Assembly (NCBI GenBank): GCA_016875395.1
Contig: VGRF01000026.1
Coordinates: 1-64,000 of the forward strand
Length of the DNA: 64,000 bases
Direction of reading: 5' to 3'
DNA from: Deltaproteobacteria bacterium
GTDB lineage: Bacteria > Myxococcota_A > UBA9160 > UBA6930
Below, one piece after another: positions 55,644 to 63,629 of the stretch (the first letter of the stretch is position 1; every line of letters begins with the position of its first letter). Position numbers and translations under genes: made by a program. The notes below the pieces were generated by a model, which was not told where the DNA came from, did no database searches, and was given only the letters and a program-made list of their open reading frames with translations.

Positions 55644-56567
55644 CTAAGCGGCCTTGCCCGCGCGCCGCAGGATCACACTCGCGAGGTCCGCGCTCGCGTC
55701 CTCCTGCACGAAGTGCCCCGCGCCCGCGATGCGATCGAGCGTGGAGCCGGGCACGAGCGAGTGCCAGCGCTCCGCCCAGCTCCACGTGAACACTTCGTCA
55801 GCATCGCCGAAGGCGAAGTGCACGGGCCGCGGATAGGCACGCAGCGCATCGAAGCAACGCTGCTGATCGCGTGCGTTTCCCGCCTCGGGCTCGCCGAAAG
55901 GGATGCAGAACGGGAAGCGCCGCGCCCCGGCTTTGCTCGCGGCGCCGCTGAACGGCGCGTCGTAGGCACGCGTGAGCGCCGCGAGATCGTGTCCGGGGCG
56001 GCGCATCGAGCCCGCGACGATGCGGCCCGTCGGCATGTCGCCGCCGAGCCGCGCGGGATCGGTCGCCGCCGCGCGCCAGCCGCGAATCCCCGGCGAGTAC
56101 TCGAAGCCCTCGTGGTGCAGCCACGTATTCGCGACGACGAGACGCTCGAAGCGCTCGGGCATGTCGACGGCCTGCCGGAGCCCGATCGGTCCACCCCAGT
56201 CTTGGCACACGAGCGTGATGCGCTGCAGATCGAGCGCTTCGATCACGAAGCGCATCATCTCGCAGTGGCGCTCGATCACGTACCAGGTGTCGTCCGTGAC
56301 CTTGTCGCTCTTGCCGAAGCCGACGAGGTCGGGCGCGACGCAGCGGTAACCCGCCGCCACGAGCCGAGGGATCACGTTGCGATAGAGGTACGACCAGCTC
56401 GGCTCGCCGTGCAATAACAACATCACGGGCGCGCCGCGCGGCCCCTCGTCGAGGTGATGCACGCGCAGCCCGCGCCAGTCGAGCCAGTGCGGCGCGAAGG
56501 CGTAGCCCGGGAGGTCGCGAAAGCTCGCGTCAGGCGTGCGGACGAAGCTCGGCGTGCTCATCTGCAA
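55644..56567 (-). CDS. Haloalkane dehalogenase, HLD-I type
   Basis: Alpha/beta-hydrolase that swaps a halogen for hydroxyl. The 307 residues carry the oxyanion motif LLHGEPSWSYLYR, the nucleophile Asp123 in VCQDWGGPIGLRQ with the halide-binding Trp124, the acid in FGDADEVFTW, and His285 in GAGHFVQEDA. HGEPSW and CQDWGG point to the DhlA-like HLD-I subfamily, but the same fold includes epoxide hydrolases with the same Asp, so halide release must be tested. ATG start at 56567; MQMSTPSF allows the second ATG. It heads a short operon with VOC and membrane genes. Confidence 0.85.
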   Translation of the reverse strand: MQMSTPSFVRTPDASFRDLPGYAFAPHWLDWRGLRVHHLDEGPRGAPVMLLLHGEPSWSYLYRNVIPRLVAAGYRCVAPDLVGFGKSDKVTDDTWYVIERHCEMMRFVIEALDLQRITLVCQDWGGPIGLRQAVDMPERFERLVVANTWLHHEGFEYSPGIRGWRAAATDPARLGGDMPTGRIVAGSMRRPGHDLAALTRAYDAPFSGAASKAGARRFPFCIPFGEPEAGNARDQQRCFDALRAYPRPVHFAFGDADEVFTWSWAERWHSLVPGSTLDRIAGAGHFVQEDASADLASVILRRAGKAA

Positions 56568-56695
56568 CCTCCAACTCTCGCATCTACCCGAACGCAGCCC
56601 GACAGCGGATCAGCCGCGACGCGCAGCGTCGCCGACTGCATCCGCCGTGCTCTGCGCCCGCGCCATCTCCCGCAACCCGCTCGCGCTCACTCGGG

Positions 56696-57475
56696 CTAGC
56701 GCCCCTTGAACTGCGGCTTGCGCTTCTCCACGAACGCGCGCATCGCCTCGGCGGTGTCCTGCGTGCCGCCGGTGACGGTCTGCGCCATCGCCTCCCAGTG
56801 CAAGGACTCGCCCATGCTCATCGTGAGCCCGCTCGTGATCATGCGCTTCGTCATCTGCAGCGCGATCGGCGGCCCGGCGGCGAGCTTCGCGGCCCACTCA
56901 CCCACGAACTTGTCGAGCTCGGCGTCGGGCACGACGCGGTTTACGATGCCGATCCGCTCCGCTTCCTTCGCGGACACGATCTCCGCGAGCAGCGCCAGCT
57001 CCTTCGCCTTGTGAATGCCCACGAGGCGCGGCAGCAGCCACGAACCGCCGAGATCGATCGAGAGGCCGCGCTGCGCGAAGATTTCCGAGAAGCGCGCGCT
57101 CTCGCCGGCCACGATCAGGTCGCAGCCGAGCGCGATGTTGAGCCCGGCGCCCACCGCCACGCCGTTCACCTTCGCGATGCACGGCTTCGTGATCTCGTGC
57201 AGCGCGAGCCCGATGGAACCGAAGTGATGCATGCGGTCGAGCTGGTGGCGCGGGTCGCTGCCACCCGCCGTCAGGTCCGCGCCGCCGCAGAACGCATCGC
57301 CCGCGCCGGTCAGCACCATCACGCGATCCGTCGCGCTCGCGCGCACTTCGCGGAAGGTGGCGAGCAGCTCGTCCCACATCTTCCCGTTGATCGCGTTCTT
57401 CTTCTCGGGCCGGTTCAGCGTGACGGTCACGATGCCGTCGTCGCTGCGTTCCACGATGATCGTCTCGAGCTTCAT
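56696..57475 (-). CDS. Enoyl-CoA hydratase/isomerase family protein
   Basis: A 259-residue crotonase. TLNRPEKKNAINGKMWDEL, FCGGADLTAGG with the oxyanion hole, KVNGVAVGAGLNIALGCD, FSEIFAQRGLSIDLGGSWLLPRLVG and the C-terminal EAMRAFVEKRKPQFKGR match the family. The Glu pair of true hydratases is only partly present: GLSIDLGG replaces the second Glu with Asp, so it may act as an isomerase. The ATG at 57475 (MKLETIIVE) fits homologues. It is divergent from the NTF2-like gene. Confidence 0.92.
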   Translation of the reverse strand: MKLETIIVERSDDGIVTVTLNRPEKKNAINGKMWDELLATFREVRASATDRVMVLTGAGDAFCGGADLTAGGSDPRHQLDRMHHFGSIGLALHEITKPCIAKVNGVAVGAGLNIALGCDLIVAGESARFSEIFAQRGLSIDLGGSWLLPRLVGIHKAKELALLAEIVSAKEAERIGIVNRVVPDAELDKFVGEWAAKLAAGPPIALQMTKRMITSGLTMSMGESLHWEAMAQTVTGGTQDTAEAMRAFVEKRKPQFKGR

Positions 57476-57529
57476 CTCGGTCTCCGTGTGAGGCGTGCGA
57501 TGATGGCACGACTCGCACGGAGGTTCTCG

Positions 57530-57958
57530 ATGCCCGCCTTCCCCCGTTCCGAAGTCGAAGCCGCCTACAAGAACTTCATCGCAGTCGGCGACTCGGGTGA
57601 CTGGAGCGCGTGGGCCGATCTGCACAGCGAGGACGGCGTCTGGATCGAGCATCACCTCGGCACGTTTCGAGGGCGCGAGGCAATTCGTGCGGCGATCACA
57701 CGCGTGATGAAGCCGGTGCCGATGATGACGTTCCCGGTCGCGTGGCACGCGATCGAGGGCAACCGCGTCGTCTACTACCCGTGGCAGGTGATGCCCGATC
57801 CGAAGGGCGGCAGCGAGGTCTACCGCTTCGGCTGCGTGACGATCCTCGAGTACGCGGGGAACGGGCTCTTCAGCCTGCAGGAAGATCTCTACAACCCGAA
57901 GGAGGGCGAGGAGGTGATGAAGCGCTGGGCCGCGGCGGGCGGGAAGTTCGCGCGGTGA
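57530..57958 (+). CDS. NTF2/SnoaL-like protein
   Basis: A 142-residue protein with the SnoaL/NTF2-like cone fold: VEAAYKNFIAVGDSGDWSAWADLHSED, FRGREAIRAAITRV, VYYPWQVMPDP and YNPKEGEEVMKRW. Such proteins are isomerases, hydrolases, or binding domains; the function is unknown. The ATG at 57530 follows GGAGG. The stop overlaps the start of the M20 peptidase gene (GTGA). Confidence 0.8.
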   Translation: MPAFPRSEVEAAYKNFIAVGDSGDWSAWADLHSEDGVWIEHHLGTFRGREAIRAAITRVMKPVPMMTFPVAWHAIEGNRVVYYPWQVMPDPKGGSEVYRFGCVTILEYAGNGLFSLQEDLYNPKEGEEVMKRWAAAGGKFAR

Positions 57959-59049
57959 GGCGCACGCAAGCCGTCGCGCTGGCGATCGCCCTAATCACTG
58001 CGAGCGCCGAGGCGCGCGAGCTGAGCGCGCGCGAGCAGCTGGCGCGCGAGATCTACGAGCAGCTGATCGAGACCGACACGACGCAGAGCACGGGCTCGAC
58101 GACGCGCGCGGCCGAGGCGATGGCGAAGCGGCTGCGCGCCGCGGGCGTGCCCGAGCGCGACGTGCACGTGCTCGGGCCAGAGCGCAAAGGCAACCTCGTT
58201 GCGCGGCTGCGTGCGCGCGGCGAGCCGAAGCAGAAGCCGCTGCTGCTGCTCGCGCATCTCGACGTCGTGGAAGCGAAGTTCGCGCTGCAGGCCGCGGAGA
58301 AGACGAGCATGAACTTCGAGCTCGTCGCGCGCGACAAAGGCGGCCACAGCTCGCGTCCCGCGCCGGGCAACGCGATCTATCGCCTCGCCGCGGCGCTCGG
58401 GCGCGTCGACGCGCTCGCGTTCCCTGCGCAGCTGAACGAGGTGACGCGCGCGTACTTCGAGCGCCTCGCGCGCATCGAGAGCGGCGCGAACGCGCGCGCG
58501 ATGGCCGCGATCGCGAAGAATCCGCGCGACGACGCCGCGGCGAACCAGCTCGCCGCGCATCCGACCTACAACGCGACGCTGCGCACGACGTGCGTCGCGA
58601 CGCAGATCAGCGGCGGCCATGCACCGAACGCGCTGCCGCAGGAGGCGCGCGCGCTGGTGAACTGCCGCGCGCTACCGGGCCACGAACAGGCGGACGTGGA
58701 ACGCGCGCTCGTGGCTGCGGTCGCCGATGCGAGCATCGAAGTCACCGCAACCCGCAAGCGCGAGTCGAGTGCGCCCGCGCGCGTCGACGCGAAGTTCCTC
58801 GCCACGGTGACGCGCATCTCGAACGCGATGTGGCCCGGCGTGCCTGTCATTCCGACGATGGGCACCGGCGCGACCGACTCCACCTACTTCCGCCTCGCCG
58901 GCATCCCTGCGTACGGTGTCTCGGGCCTGTTCGACGACATCGACGACTACCGCGCCCACGGCCGCGACGAGCGCCTCGGCGTCGCGCAGTTCTATGACGG
59001 GCTCGAGTTCCTGCGCCGCCTCGTGCACGAGTTGGCCGTGCGCGACTGA
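57955..59049 (+). CDS. Exported M20-family peptidase with catalytic core deleted
   Basis: A 364-residue protein with a signal peptide (MRRTQAVALAIALITASAEA). The N-terminal metal His survives in LLLLAHLDVVEA (about residue 100), and the dimerisation and C-terminal parts are intact (GGHSSRPAPGNAIYRLAAAL, NALPQEARALVNCR, TGATDSTYFRLAGIPAYGVSG, HGRDERLG). But the text jumps from HLDVVEAK to FALQAAEKT, skipping roughly 95-100 residues that in homologues carry the GTxDDK and EEGG motifs with the bridging Asp and the general-base Glu. Such a protein should lack activity. The deletion keeps the frame. It may be a pseudoenzyme or a decaying gene. Confidence 0.8.
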   Translation: MRRTQAVALAIALITASAEARELSAREQLAREIYEQLIETDTTQSTGSTTRAAEAMAKRLRAAGVPERDVHVLGPERKGNLVARLRARGEPKQKPLLLLAHLDVVEAKFALQAAEKTSMNFELVARDKGGHSSRPAPGNAIYRLAAALGRVDALAFPAQLNEVTRAYFERLARIESGANARAMAAIAKNPRDDAAANQLAAHPTYNATLRTTCVATQISGGHAPNALPQEARALVNCRALPGHEQADVERALVAAVADASIEVTATRKRESSAPARVDAKFLATVTRISNAMWPGVPVIPTMGTGATDSTYFRLAGIPAYGVSGLFDDIDDYRAHGRDERLGVAQFYDGLEFLRRLVHELAVRD

Positions 59050-59065
59050 CACCCGCGGGATTGCG

Positions 59066-59428
59066 TTACTCCGTGACGAGCAGCTTGGCCGCCGCCAGCG
59101 CGAACACGCAGCAGCCCGCGAACGAGATCAGCCAGCCGAGCGCGCCCGCATAGCACCAGCTCATCACCCGCCACCAGCGCTCGGGCGGGATCGCGCCGTG
59201 AAGGCGCGTTGGGTGCAGCCACCAGCGCGGCGGTAGCTCGCCTGCGGCGACGAGTACGCGGCGCAGCTCGACGTGGTACCAGAAGCCCGTCGGCAAACCG
59301 AGCACGAGGCCCGCGCCGATGAGCCAGAGCGCGGCGACGAGCAGCGACTCGATGCCGGCGAGGCTCCACGCCAGCGCAGCGCCGCCGAGCAGCGCGACGA
59401 AGGCGAGCACGAGCAGCGCTTCGAGCAT
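59066..59428 (-). CDS. Small hypothetical membrane protein
   Basis: A 120-residue protein with three membrane segments: the N-terminus (MLEALLVLAFVALLGGAALA), a second (SLLVAALWLIGAGLVLGLP) and a C-terminal one (WCYAGALGWLISFAGCCVF). No family is recognised. It converges with the M20 gene and is divergent from the GNAT gene, with 44 bases between starts. Confidence 0.55.
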   Translation of the reverse strand: MLEALLVLAFVALLGGAALAWSLAGIESLLVAALWLIGAGLVLGLPTGFWYHVELRRVLVAAGELPPRWWLHPTRLHGAIPPERWWRVMSWCYAGALGWLISFAGCCVFALAAAKLLVTE

Positions 59429-59472
59429 GCGCGGCGTATCGGCTCGCGCGCGCCGCGGCCTAATCTGCGCGC

Positions 59473-59973
59473 ATGCTGACCACAGAGCGCCTCGAGCTTC
59501 GCCCCATCGCGCGCGCCGACCACGCGCGCCTGCTCGCGATCTTCCGCGACCCGTACGTGCGCCGATATCTGTGGGACTCGGTGATCTGCACGCCCGCCGA
59601 AGTCGAGGACGTGCTCGCGCAGAGCGAAGCCGCCTTTCGCGATCACGGCGTCGGCATCTTCGGCGTCGCCGTTTGCGGCGCGAGCGAGCTGATCGGCTTC
59701 GCCGGCGCGCGCCCCACGAAGAACGGCGAGCTCGAGCTGATCTACGGCCTTCTGCCCGAGCACTGGGGCCGCGGCTTCACGGACGAAGCCTCGCGCGCCG
59801 TGCTCGCCCTCGCGTTCGAGCGCGGCCACGCGCGCGTCTGGGCGGGCACCGACACCGAGAACAAGGCGAGCGAGCGCGTGATGCAGCGCCTCGGCATGCG
59901 CTTCGACCACCGCGTCACGGTGAACGGGCTGCCGCAGATCTACTACGTGCTGGATCGGGAGAGCCGCGTCTAA
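59473..59973 (+). CDS. GNAT-family N-acetyltransferase
   Basis: A 166-residue acetyl-CoA-dependent acetyltransferase of the RimJ/RimL type: MLTTERLELRPIARADHARL, GFAGARPTKNGELELIYGL, WGRGFTDEASRAVLALAFE (pyrophosphate-binding) and NKASERVMQRLGMRFDH. The acceptor is unknown. ATG start at 59473. Its stop codon TAA is part of a TAACAA word, and a bidirectional hairpin follows. Confidence 0.9.
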   Translation: MLTTERLELRPIARADHARLLAIFRDPYVRRYLWDSVICTPAEVEDVLAQSEAAFRDHGVGIFGVAVCGASELIGFAGARPTKNGELELIYGLLPEHWGRGFTDEASRAVLALAFERGHARVWAGTDTENKASERVMQRLGMRFDHRVTVNGLPQIYYVLDRESRV

Positions 59974-59981
59974 CAACACGA

Positions 59982-60012
59982 CGCCCCGGTGGAGATCACC
60001 TCCACCGGGGCG
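59982..60012. terminator. Bidirectional terminator between convergent genes
   Basis: A perfect 13-bp stem CGCCCCGGTGGAG / CTCCACCGGGGCG (59982-59994 and 60000-60012) around ATCAC. It lies between the convergent GNAT and 11-residue-repeat genes. On the minus strand the sequence after it is TCGTGTTGTT, giving a weak T-rich tail. Confidence 0.7.
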
Positions 60013-60042
60013 CGTGCAGTGAGAAGCTGCGAGGTGCTGGGC

Positions 60043-60378
60043 TCAGCGACCGCGTCGATCCAGCCGGCGGTCGATGCGCGCGCCCTTGCGGTCGAGGCGG
60101 CGATCGATGTGCTCGCCGCGTCGATCGAGGCGGCGGTCGATGCGGTCGCCCTTGCGGTCGAGGCGCTCGGCGCGCAGCTCGCGGCCGTTCGCTTCGGCGG
60201 CGTCAGCGCGTCGATCGAGGCGGCGGTCGATGCGATCGCCCTTGCGATCGAGACGCTCTTCGATGCGATCCCCCTTCTTGTCGAGGTGCTCCTCGATCGC
60301 GTCGCCGTGATCGGCGAAGGCGGCACTGGCGAGGAAGAGGCTGGCGAAGGCTGCGGCGGTCAGGTGAAGAGGCTTCAC
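60043..60378 (-). CDS. Exported 11-residue-repeat (hendecad) charged protein
   Basis: A 111-residue secreted protein. After a signal peptide (LFLASAAFA, cleaved near residue 22) almost all of it consists of 11-residue repeats of the form RRLDRKGDRID: about six full units plus one broken by ADAAEANGRELRAE. Residues alternate charge (D/E and R/K), with Leu and Ile at fixed steps, as in hendecad coiled coils or the 11-mer repeats of LEA-type stress proteins. The DNA is a 33-bp tandem repeat, easily misread as an array. ATG start at 60378. The function is unknown; similar GDRID-RLD repeat proteins occur in other proteobacteria. Confidence 0.75.
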   Translation of the reverse strand: MKPLHLTAAAFASLFLASAAFADHGDAIEEHLDKKGDRIEERLDRKGDRIDRRLDRRADAAEANGRELRAERLDRKGDRIDRRLDRRGEHIDRRLDRKGARIDRRLDRRGR

Positions 60379-60524
60379 GGTGGGCTCCTGGGTCTCGTTG
60401 GGTTGGTTGGGATGGTTTCGAACTCGATGCCTCCTTCAACGCGCCGCCTCGCCGCGGGTTGCGCGGCGTGCGGTTAGAGTTCGCTTTCCGGCGCACGAGC
60501 CGGCAAAAGGAAGTGGAGGCGGCG

Positions 60525-60719
60525 ATGGCGTCACGGACTCTCGGAGTTGCCTGCTCGTTGCTGGCGAACGCGGCGATCGCGCATCCGGGCCACGGAGCGA
60601 GTCCCGCCGCGAGTTGGCTTCATGGTCTCGAGCCGTCTCATCTCGTTCCCGCACTCCTGCTCGCCGCCAGCGCCCTCGTCTTTGCTTGGAAACGCATCGC
60701 CGCTCGTGAGCGCCGCTAG
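60525..60719 (+). CDS. Small exported or membrane protein
   Basis: A 64-residue protein beginning MASRTLGVACSLLANAAIAH, with PGHGASPAASWLHGLEPSHL, one C-terminal helix (VPALLLAASALVFAWKRIAA) and a basic end. His-Pro-Gly-His near the mature start could bind metal. No family is recognised. The ATG at 60525 follows GGAGG. It overlaps the next gene by 14 bases, which supports translation. Confidence 0.55.
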   Translation: MASRTLGVACSLLANAAIAHPGHGASPAASWLHGLEPSHLVPALLLAASALVFAWKRIAARERR

Positions 60720-61374
60720 CCCGCTGCGCATCGGCGAGCTCGAGGCGCTCGAGCTGCGCCCGGAGCGCGCCGAGACGTACTTGTTATTGGCGCATGGCGC
60801 GGGCGCCGGCATGCGGCACGCGTTCATGGAGGCGATCGCCGCGGCGCTCGCGGAGCGCGGCGTCGCGACGCTGCGCTTTCAGTTCCCGTGGATGCAGCGC
60901 GGCGAGAAGCGCATCGACGCGCCGCCGCTGCTGCACGCCGCCGTGCGCGACGCGTTCGCAGAAGCGCAGCGCCGCGCGGGCGCGCTGCCGCTGTTCGCGG
61001 GCGGGAAGTCGCTCGGCGGGCGCATGACTTCGCAGGTCGCCGCGAAGGGCGCGCTCGCGACTGCGCGCGGCATCGTGTTCCTCGGCTTCCCGCTGCACCC
61101 CGCCGGCAAGCCCGGCACGGAGCGCGCCGCGCATCTGCGCGAAGTCGCGCAGCCGATGCTGTTCGCGCAGGGCACGCGCGACGCGCTCGCCGAGCTCGCG
61201 CTGCTGCGCCCCGTCGTGGCGGCGCTCGGCTCGCGCGCGCGGCTGCATCTCGAGGACGACGCGGACCACGCGTTTCACGTGCGCAAGAAGTCGGGGCGCG
61301 ACGACGGGGCGGTGATCGCGTCGCTCGCGGACGCGGTGCGGAAGTTCACGCGAGAGCTGGAGAGCGAGCGATGA
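60706..61374 (+). CDS. KANL3/Tex30-like alpha/beta-hydrolase
   Basis: A 222-residue alpha/beta hydrolase. LLLAHGAGAGMRHAFMEAIA gives the oxyanion strand, ATLRFQFPWMQRGEKR the next strand, GGKSLGGRM the nucleophile Ser, and DDADHAFHV the catalytic His. The family is Tex30/KANL3-like (dienelactone-hydrolase-related) with unknown substrates. The start is the GTG at 60706 inside the end of the preceding small gene. Its stop overlaps the LOG gene start (ATGA). Confidence 0.82.
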   Translation: MSAASPLRIGELEALELRPERAETYLLLAHGAGAGMRHAFMEAIAAALAERGVATLRFQFPWMQRGEKRIDAPPLLHAAVRDAFAEAQRRAGALPLFAGGKSLGGRMTSQVAAKGALATARGIVFLGFPLHPAGKPGTERAAHLREVAQPMLFAQGTRDALAELALLRPVVAALGSRARLHLEDDADHAFHVRKKSGRDDGAVIASLADAVRKFTRELESER

Positions 61375-61943
61375 AGTGGGTGTGCGTGTTCTGCGGCGCG
61401 CGCGAAGGCGCGAGCGCCGCCTACGCGGAGGCGGCGCGCGCGTTCGGTGCGCTCGTCGCCGCGCGCGGCCTCGGACTCGTGACAGGCGGCGGCGCGCTCG
61501 GTCTGATGGGCGTCGTCACCGACGCCGCGCTCGCGGGCGGTGCGAGCGTCGTGGGCGTGATTCCCGCGTCGCTCGTCGACCGCGAAGTCGCGCACGTGCG
61601 GCTCACGGAGCGCGTCGTGGTGCGCGACATGTTCGAGCGCAAAGGCGAGATGATGCGCCGCGCCGACGCGTTTCTCGCGCTGCCCGGCGGCATGGGCACG
61701 CTCGACGAAATCACCGAGGTGCTCACGTGGACGCAGCTCGGTCTGTTCGCGAAGCCGTGCGGCCTCGTGAACGTGAGCGGCTACTGGGACCCGCTGCTCG
61801 CGATGCTCGACCGCGCCGTCGCGCAGGGCTTCCTCTCGCACGAGCACCGCGCGCTCACGCAGGTCGACAGCGACGCCGCGCGCCTTCTCGATCGCTTCGC
61901 CGCGTGGCAGCAGCCGTCAGCGTTCGCGGGCTCGCGCACGTGA
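61371..61943 (+). CDS. LOG-family phosphoribohydrolase (TIGR00730)
   Basis: A 190-residue LOG protein. PGGMGTLDEITEVLTW carries the PGGxGTxxE motif, and CVFCGAREGASAAYAEAARA the N-terminal Rossmann strand; LVTGGGALGLMGVVTDAAL is the nucleotide-binding loop. Family members cleave nucleoside 5'-monophosphates, including cytokinin precursors, but in bacteria the usual role is housekeeping nucleotide turnover. The ATG at 61371 overlaps the upstream stop, and its own stop overlaps the next GTG start. Confidence 0.93.
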   Translation: MKWVCVFCGAREGASAAYAEAARAFGALVAARGLGLVTGGGALGLMGVVTDAALAGGASVVGVIPASLVDREVAHVRLTERVVVRDMFERKGEMMRRADAFLALPGGMGTLDEITEVLTWTQLGLFAKPCGLVNVSGYWDPLLAMLDRAVAQGFLSHEHRALTQVDSDAARLLDRFAAWQQPSAFAGSRT

Positions 61944-62644
61944 GTCTCCCGCGCGCGCTGCTCTTCGATCTCGACGACACCATCCTGCGCGAGAGCGCGG
62001 GGGACGAGAACTTGTGGGCAGAGCTGTGCGACGCGTACGCGCCTCGCGCCGGCGTCGCGAGCGCAATGCTGCACGCCGCGGTGCTCGCTGCGCGCGATTC
62101 GTTCTGGGACGACCCGGTGCGCGAGAAGCGCGGGCGCCTCGCGATGCCGTGGGCGCGCCGCGCCGTCGCCGAGGCCGCGTTCCGCCGCCTCGCGTTGCGC
62201 GATCTCGCGCTCGCGCACGCGCTCGGCGACGCCTTCACGCGCACGCGCAGCGAGCGCATGCACTTCTTCCCCGGCGCGCGCGAGGCGCTCGTCGAGCTGC
62301 GCGCGCGCGGGCATGCGCTGGCGCTCGTGACGAACGGCGGCGCGGTGTTTCAGCGCGAGAAGATCGTGCGCTTCGAGGTGGCGCCGCTCTTCGACGCGAT
62401 CTTCGTAGAGGGCGAGCTCGGTTTCGGCAAGCCCGACCCGCGCGTCTTCCAGCGCGCGCTCGCCGCACTGCGCGCCGAGCCGACCGAGGCGCTGATGACC
62501 GGCAACGACCTGCGCTCCGACATCTTCGGCGCGAAGCGCGCAGGCATCCCCAGCGTGTGGGTCGACCACGCGCGTGCGGGTGTGCCCGCGAGCGCGCCCG
62601 CGCAGCCGGATCGCGTGGTGAGGGCGATCGCGGAGCTGCTCTGA
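61940..62644 (+). CDS. HAD-superfamily hydrolase
   Basis: A 234-residue haloacid-dehalogenase-like hydrolase with the DxDxT motif LLFDLDDTIL (Asp10 nucleophile, Asp12), LVTNGG (motif II), GKPDPRVFQ (motif III Lys) and GNDLRSDIFGAKRAG (motif IV). The cap is helical. Likely a small phosphatase; the substrate is unknown. GTG start at 61940, overlapping the LOG gene stop. It closes a four-gene chain of overlapping frames that begins at 60525. Confidence 0.88.
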   Translation: MSLPRALLFDLDDTILRESAGDENLWAELCDAYAPRAGVASAMLHAAVLAARDSFWDDPVREKRGRLAMPWARRAVAEAAFRRLALRDLALAHALGDAFTRTRSERMHFFPGAREALVELRARGHALALVTNGGAVFQREKIVRFEVAPLFDAIFVEGELGFGKPDPRVFQRALAALRAEPTEALMTGNDLRSDIFGAKRAGIPSVWVDHARAGVPASAPAQPDRVVRAIAELL

Positions 62645-62651
62645 CGCGCGG

Positions 62652-63629
62652 CTAGTAGTGCTCCCCCGCTGCCGGCGTCGGGTACCGATACAGCCCGGTT
62701 CGCACCCGGATCCCTAATTCCTCTCCGATCGCGCGCATGGTCTCCGGGCAGAACGCGTAGCCGCGCAGGCGCGCGATGCGACTCTCGTGCTCGTCGATAC
62801 GCATCACCTGCTCCAGCGCCTCGCGACCGCGGCGCGTGACGAAGCCCAGCGCAACGGGCTCGCCGCCGACGAGCGCGAGCTGCATGCGCGGCGCCTCGTA
62901 CTGCAACTCCGCGGGCCACTCGGCGTGACCTTGCAGCGCTGCGTGGAACCAGCTCTGGCGCGTGCGGAAGTTGTCGCTGCCGTACTCGAGCCCGCAGCCG
63001 ACGTTCTCGACCTGGCCGCCGTCCTGCATCAACGCCAGGAGCGCCTCCAGGTCGGCGGCGTTGTAGGCGGCGACGAACGCGTCGACGAGCTCGCGCGAGG
63101 TGCGCGGCCTTCGCGGCGGCGCTTCGTCGCGAAGACGCTCGCGCCCGCGATGCAGCGCAGCCTTCACTGCGCCGACGCTGGTGTTCAGAGTGGCCGCAAT
63201 CTCTTCGAGGCTCAGCTCGAACGCTTCCTTGAGCACGAGCGCTGCACGCTCCTGCGGCGCGAGGCGCTGGAGCAGCGCTGCGCTCGCATCGCGCAGCTCG
63301 TCCACGCGAGGCTTTGCGGAGGGCTCAGGCGCTGCGAGCGCCGCCTCGCGCGCTTCGAGCTCGCGCCGCCGGGCCGCGTCGATCCACGAGTTCGAGGCGA
63401 CCCGTAACAAGTACCCGCGCGGGTTCGCGATCTCGTGATGGATGCTGCCGAGCGTCGCGAACGCGCGCAGCAGCGTGTCCTGCACGAGGTCCTCCGCGTC
63501 CCAGAGATTGCCCGTGAGCCGCCGGCAGTAGCCGTGTAGCGCGGGACGCAGCGGCGCAGTGAGGTCGACGTAGCGGTGCCAGGCCGCACGCAGCTCGTCG
63601 CGCAGCGCGCCGGGAAGCTCGTCCGCCAT
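62652..63629 (-). CDS. ECF sigma factor with SnoaL-like C-terminal domain
   Basis: A 325-residue sigma-70-family factor. Region 2: LHGYCRRLTGNLWDAEDLVQDTLLRAFATL. Region 4: RLAPQERAALVLKEAFELSLEEIAATLNTSVGAVKAALHRGRERL. A SnoaL/NTF2-like domain follows (VDAFVAAYNAADLEALLALM, then FHAALQGHAEWPAELQYEAP), a fusion typical of ECF41/SigJ-type sigma factors, in which the tail tunes promoter use and may replace an anti-sigma factor. The start is the ATG at 63629, which overlaps the thioesterase gene stop by one base. No anti-sigma gene is adjacent. It converges with the HAD gene. Confidence 0.9.
   Translation of the reverse strand: MADELPGALRDELRAAWHRYVDLTAPLRPALHGYCRRLTGNLWDAEDLVQDTLLRAFATLGSIHHEIANPRGYLLRVASNSWIDAARRRELEAREAALAAPEPSAKPRVDELRDASAALLQRLAPQERAALVLKEAFELSLEEIAATLNTSVGAVKAALHRGRERLRDEAPPRRPRTSRELVDAFVAAYNAADLEALLALMQDGGQVENVGCGLEYGSDNFRTRQSWFHAALQGHAEWPAELQYEAPRMQLALVGGEPVALGFVTRRGREALEQVMRIDEHESRIARLRGYAFCPETMRAIGEELGIRVRTGLYRYPTPAAGEHY

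Noticed and set aside
60043-60378. A CRISPR-like array
   Set aside because: The 33-bp repeats are in frame, lack spacers, and encode 11-residue repeats behind a signal peptide.
60379-60420. A G-quadruplex (GGGTTGGTTGGGATGG) upstream of the repeat protein
   Set aside because: It has only short G-runs, and on the coding strand of the downstream gene it is C-rich, so a role in that mRNA is unlikely.
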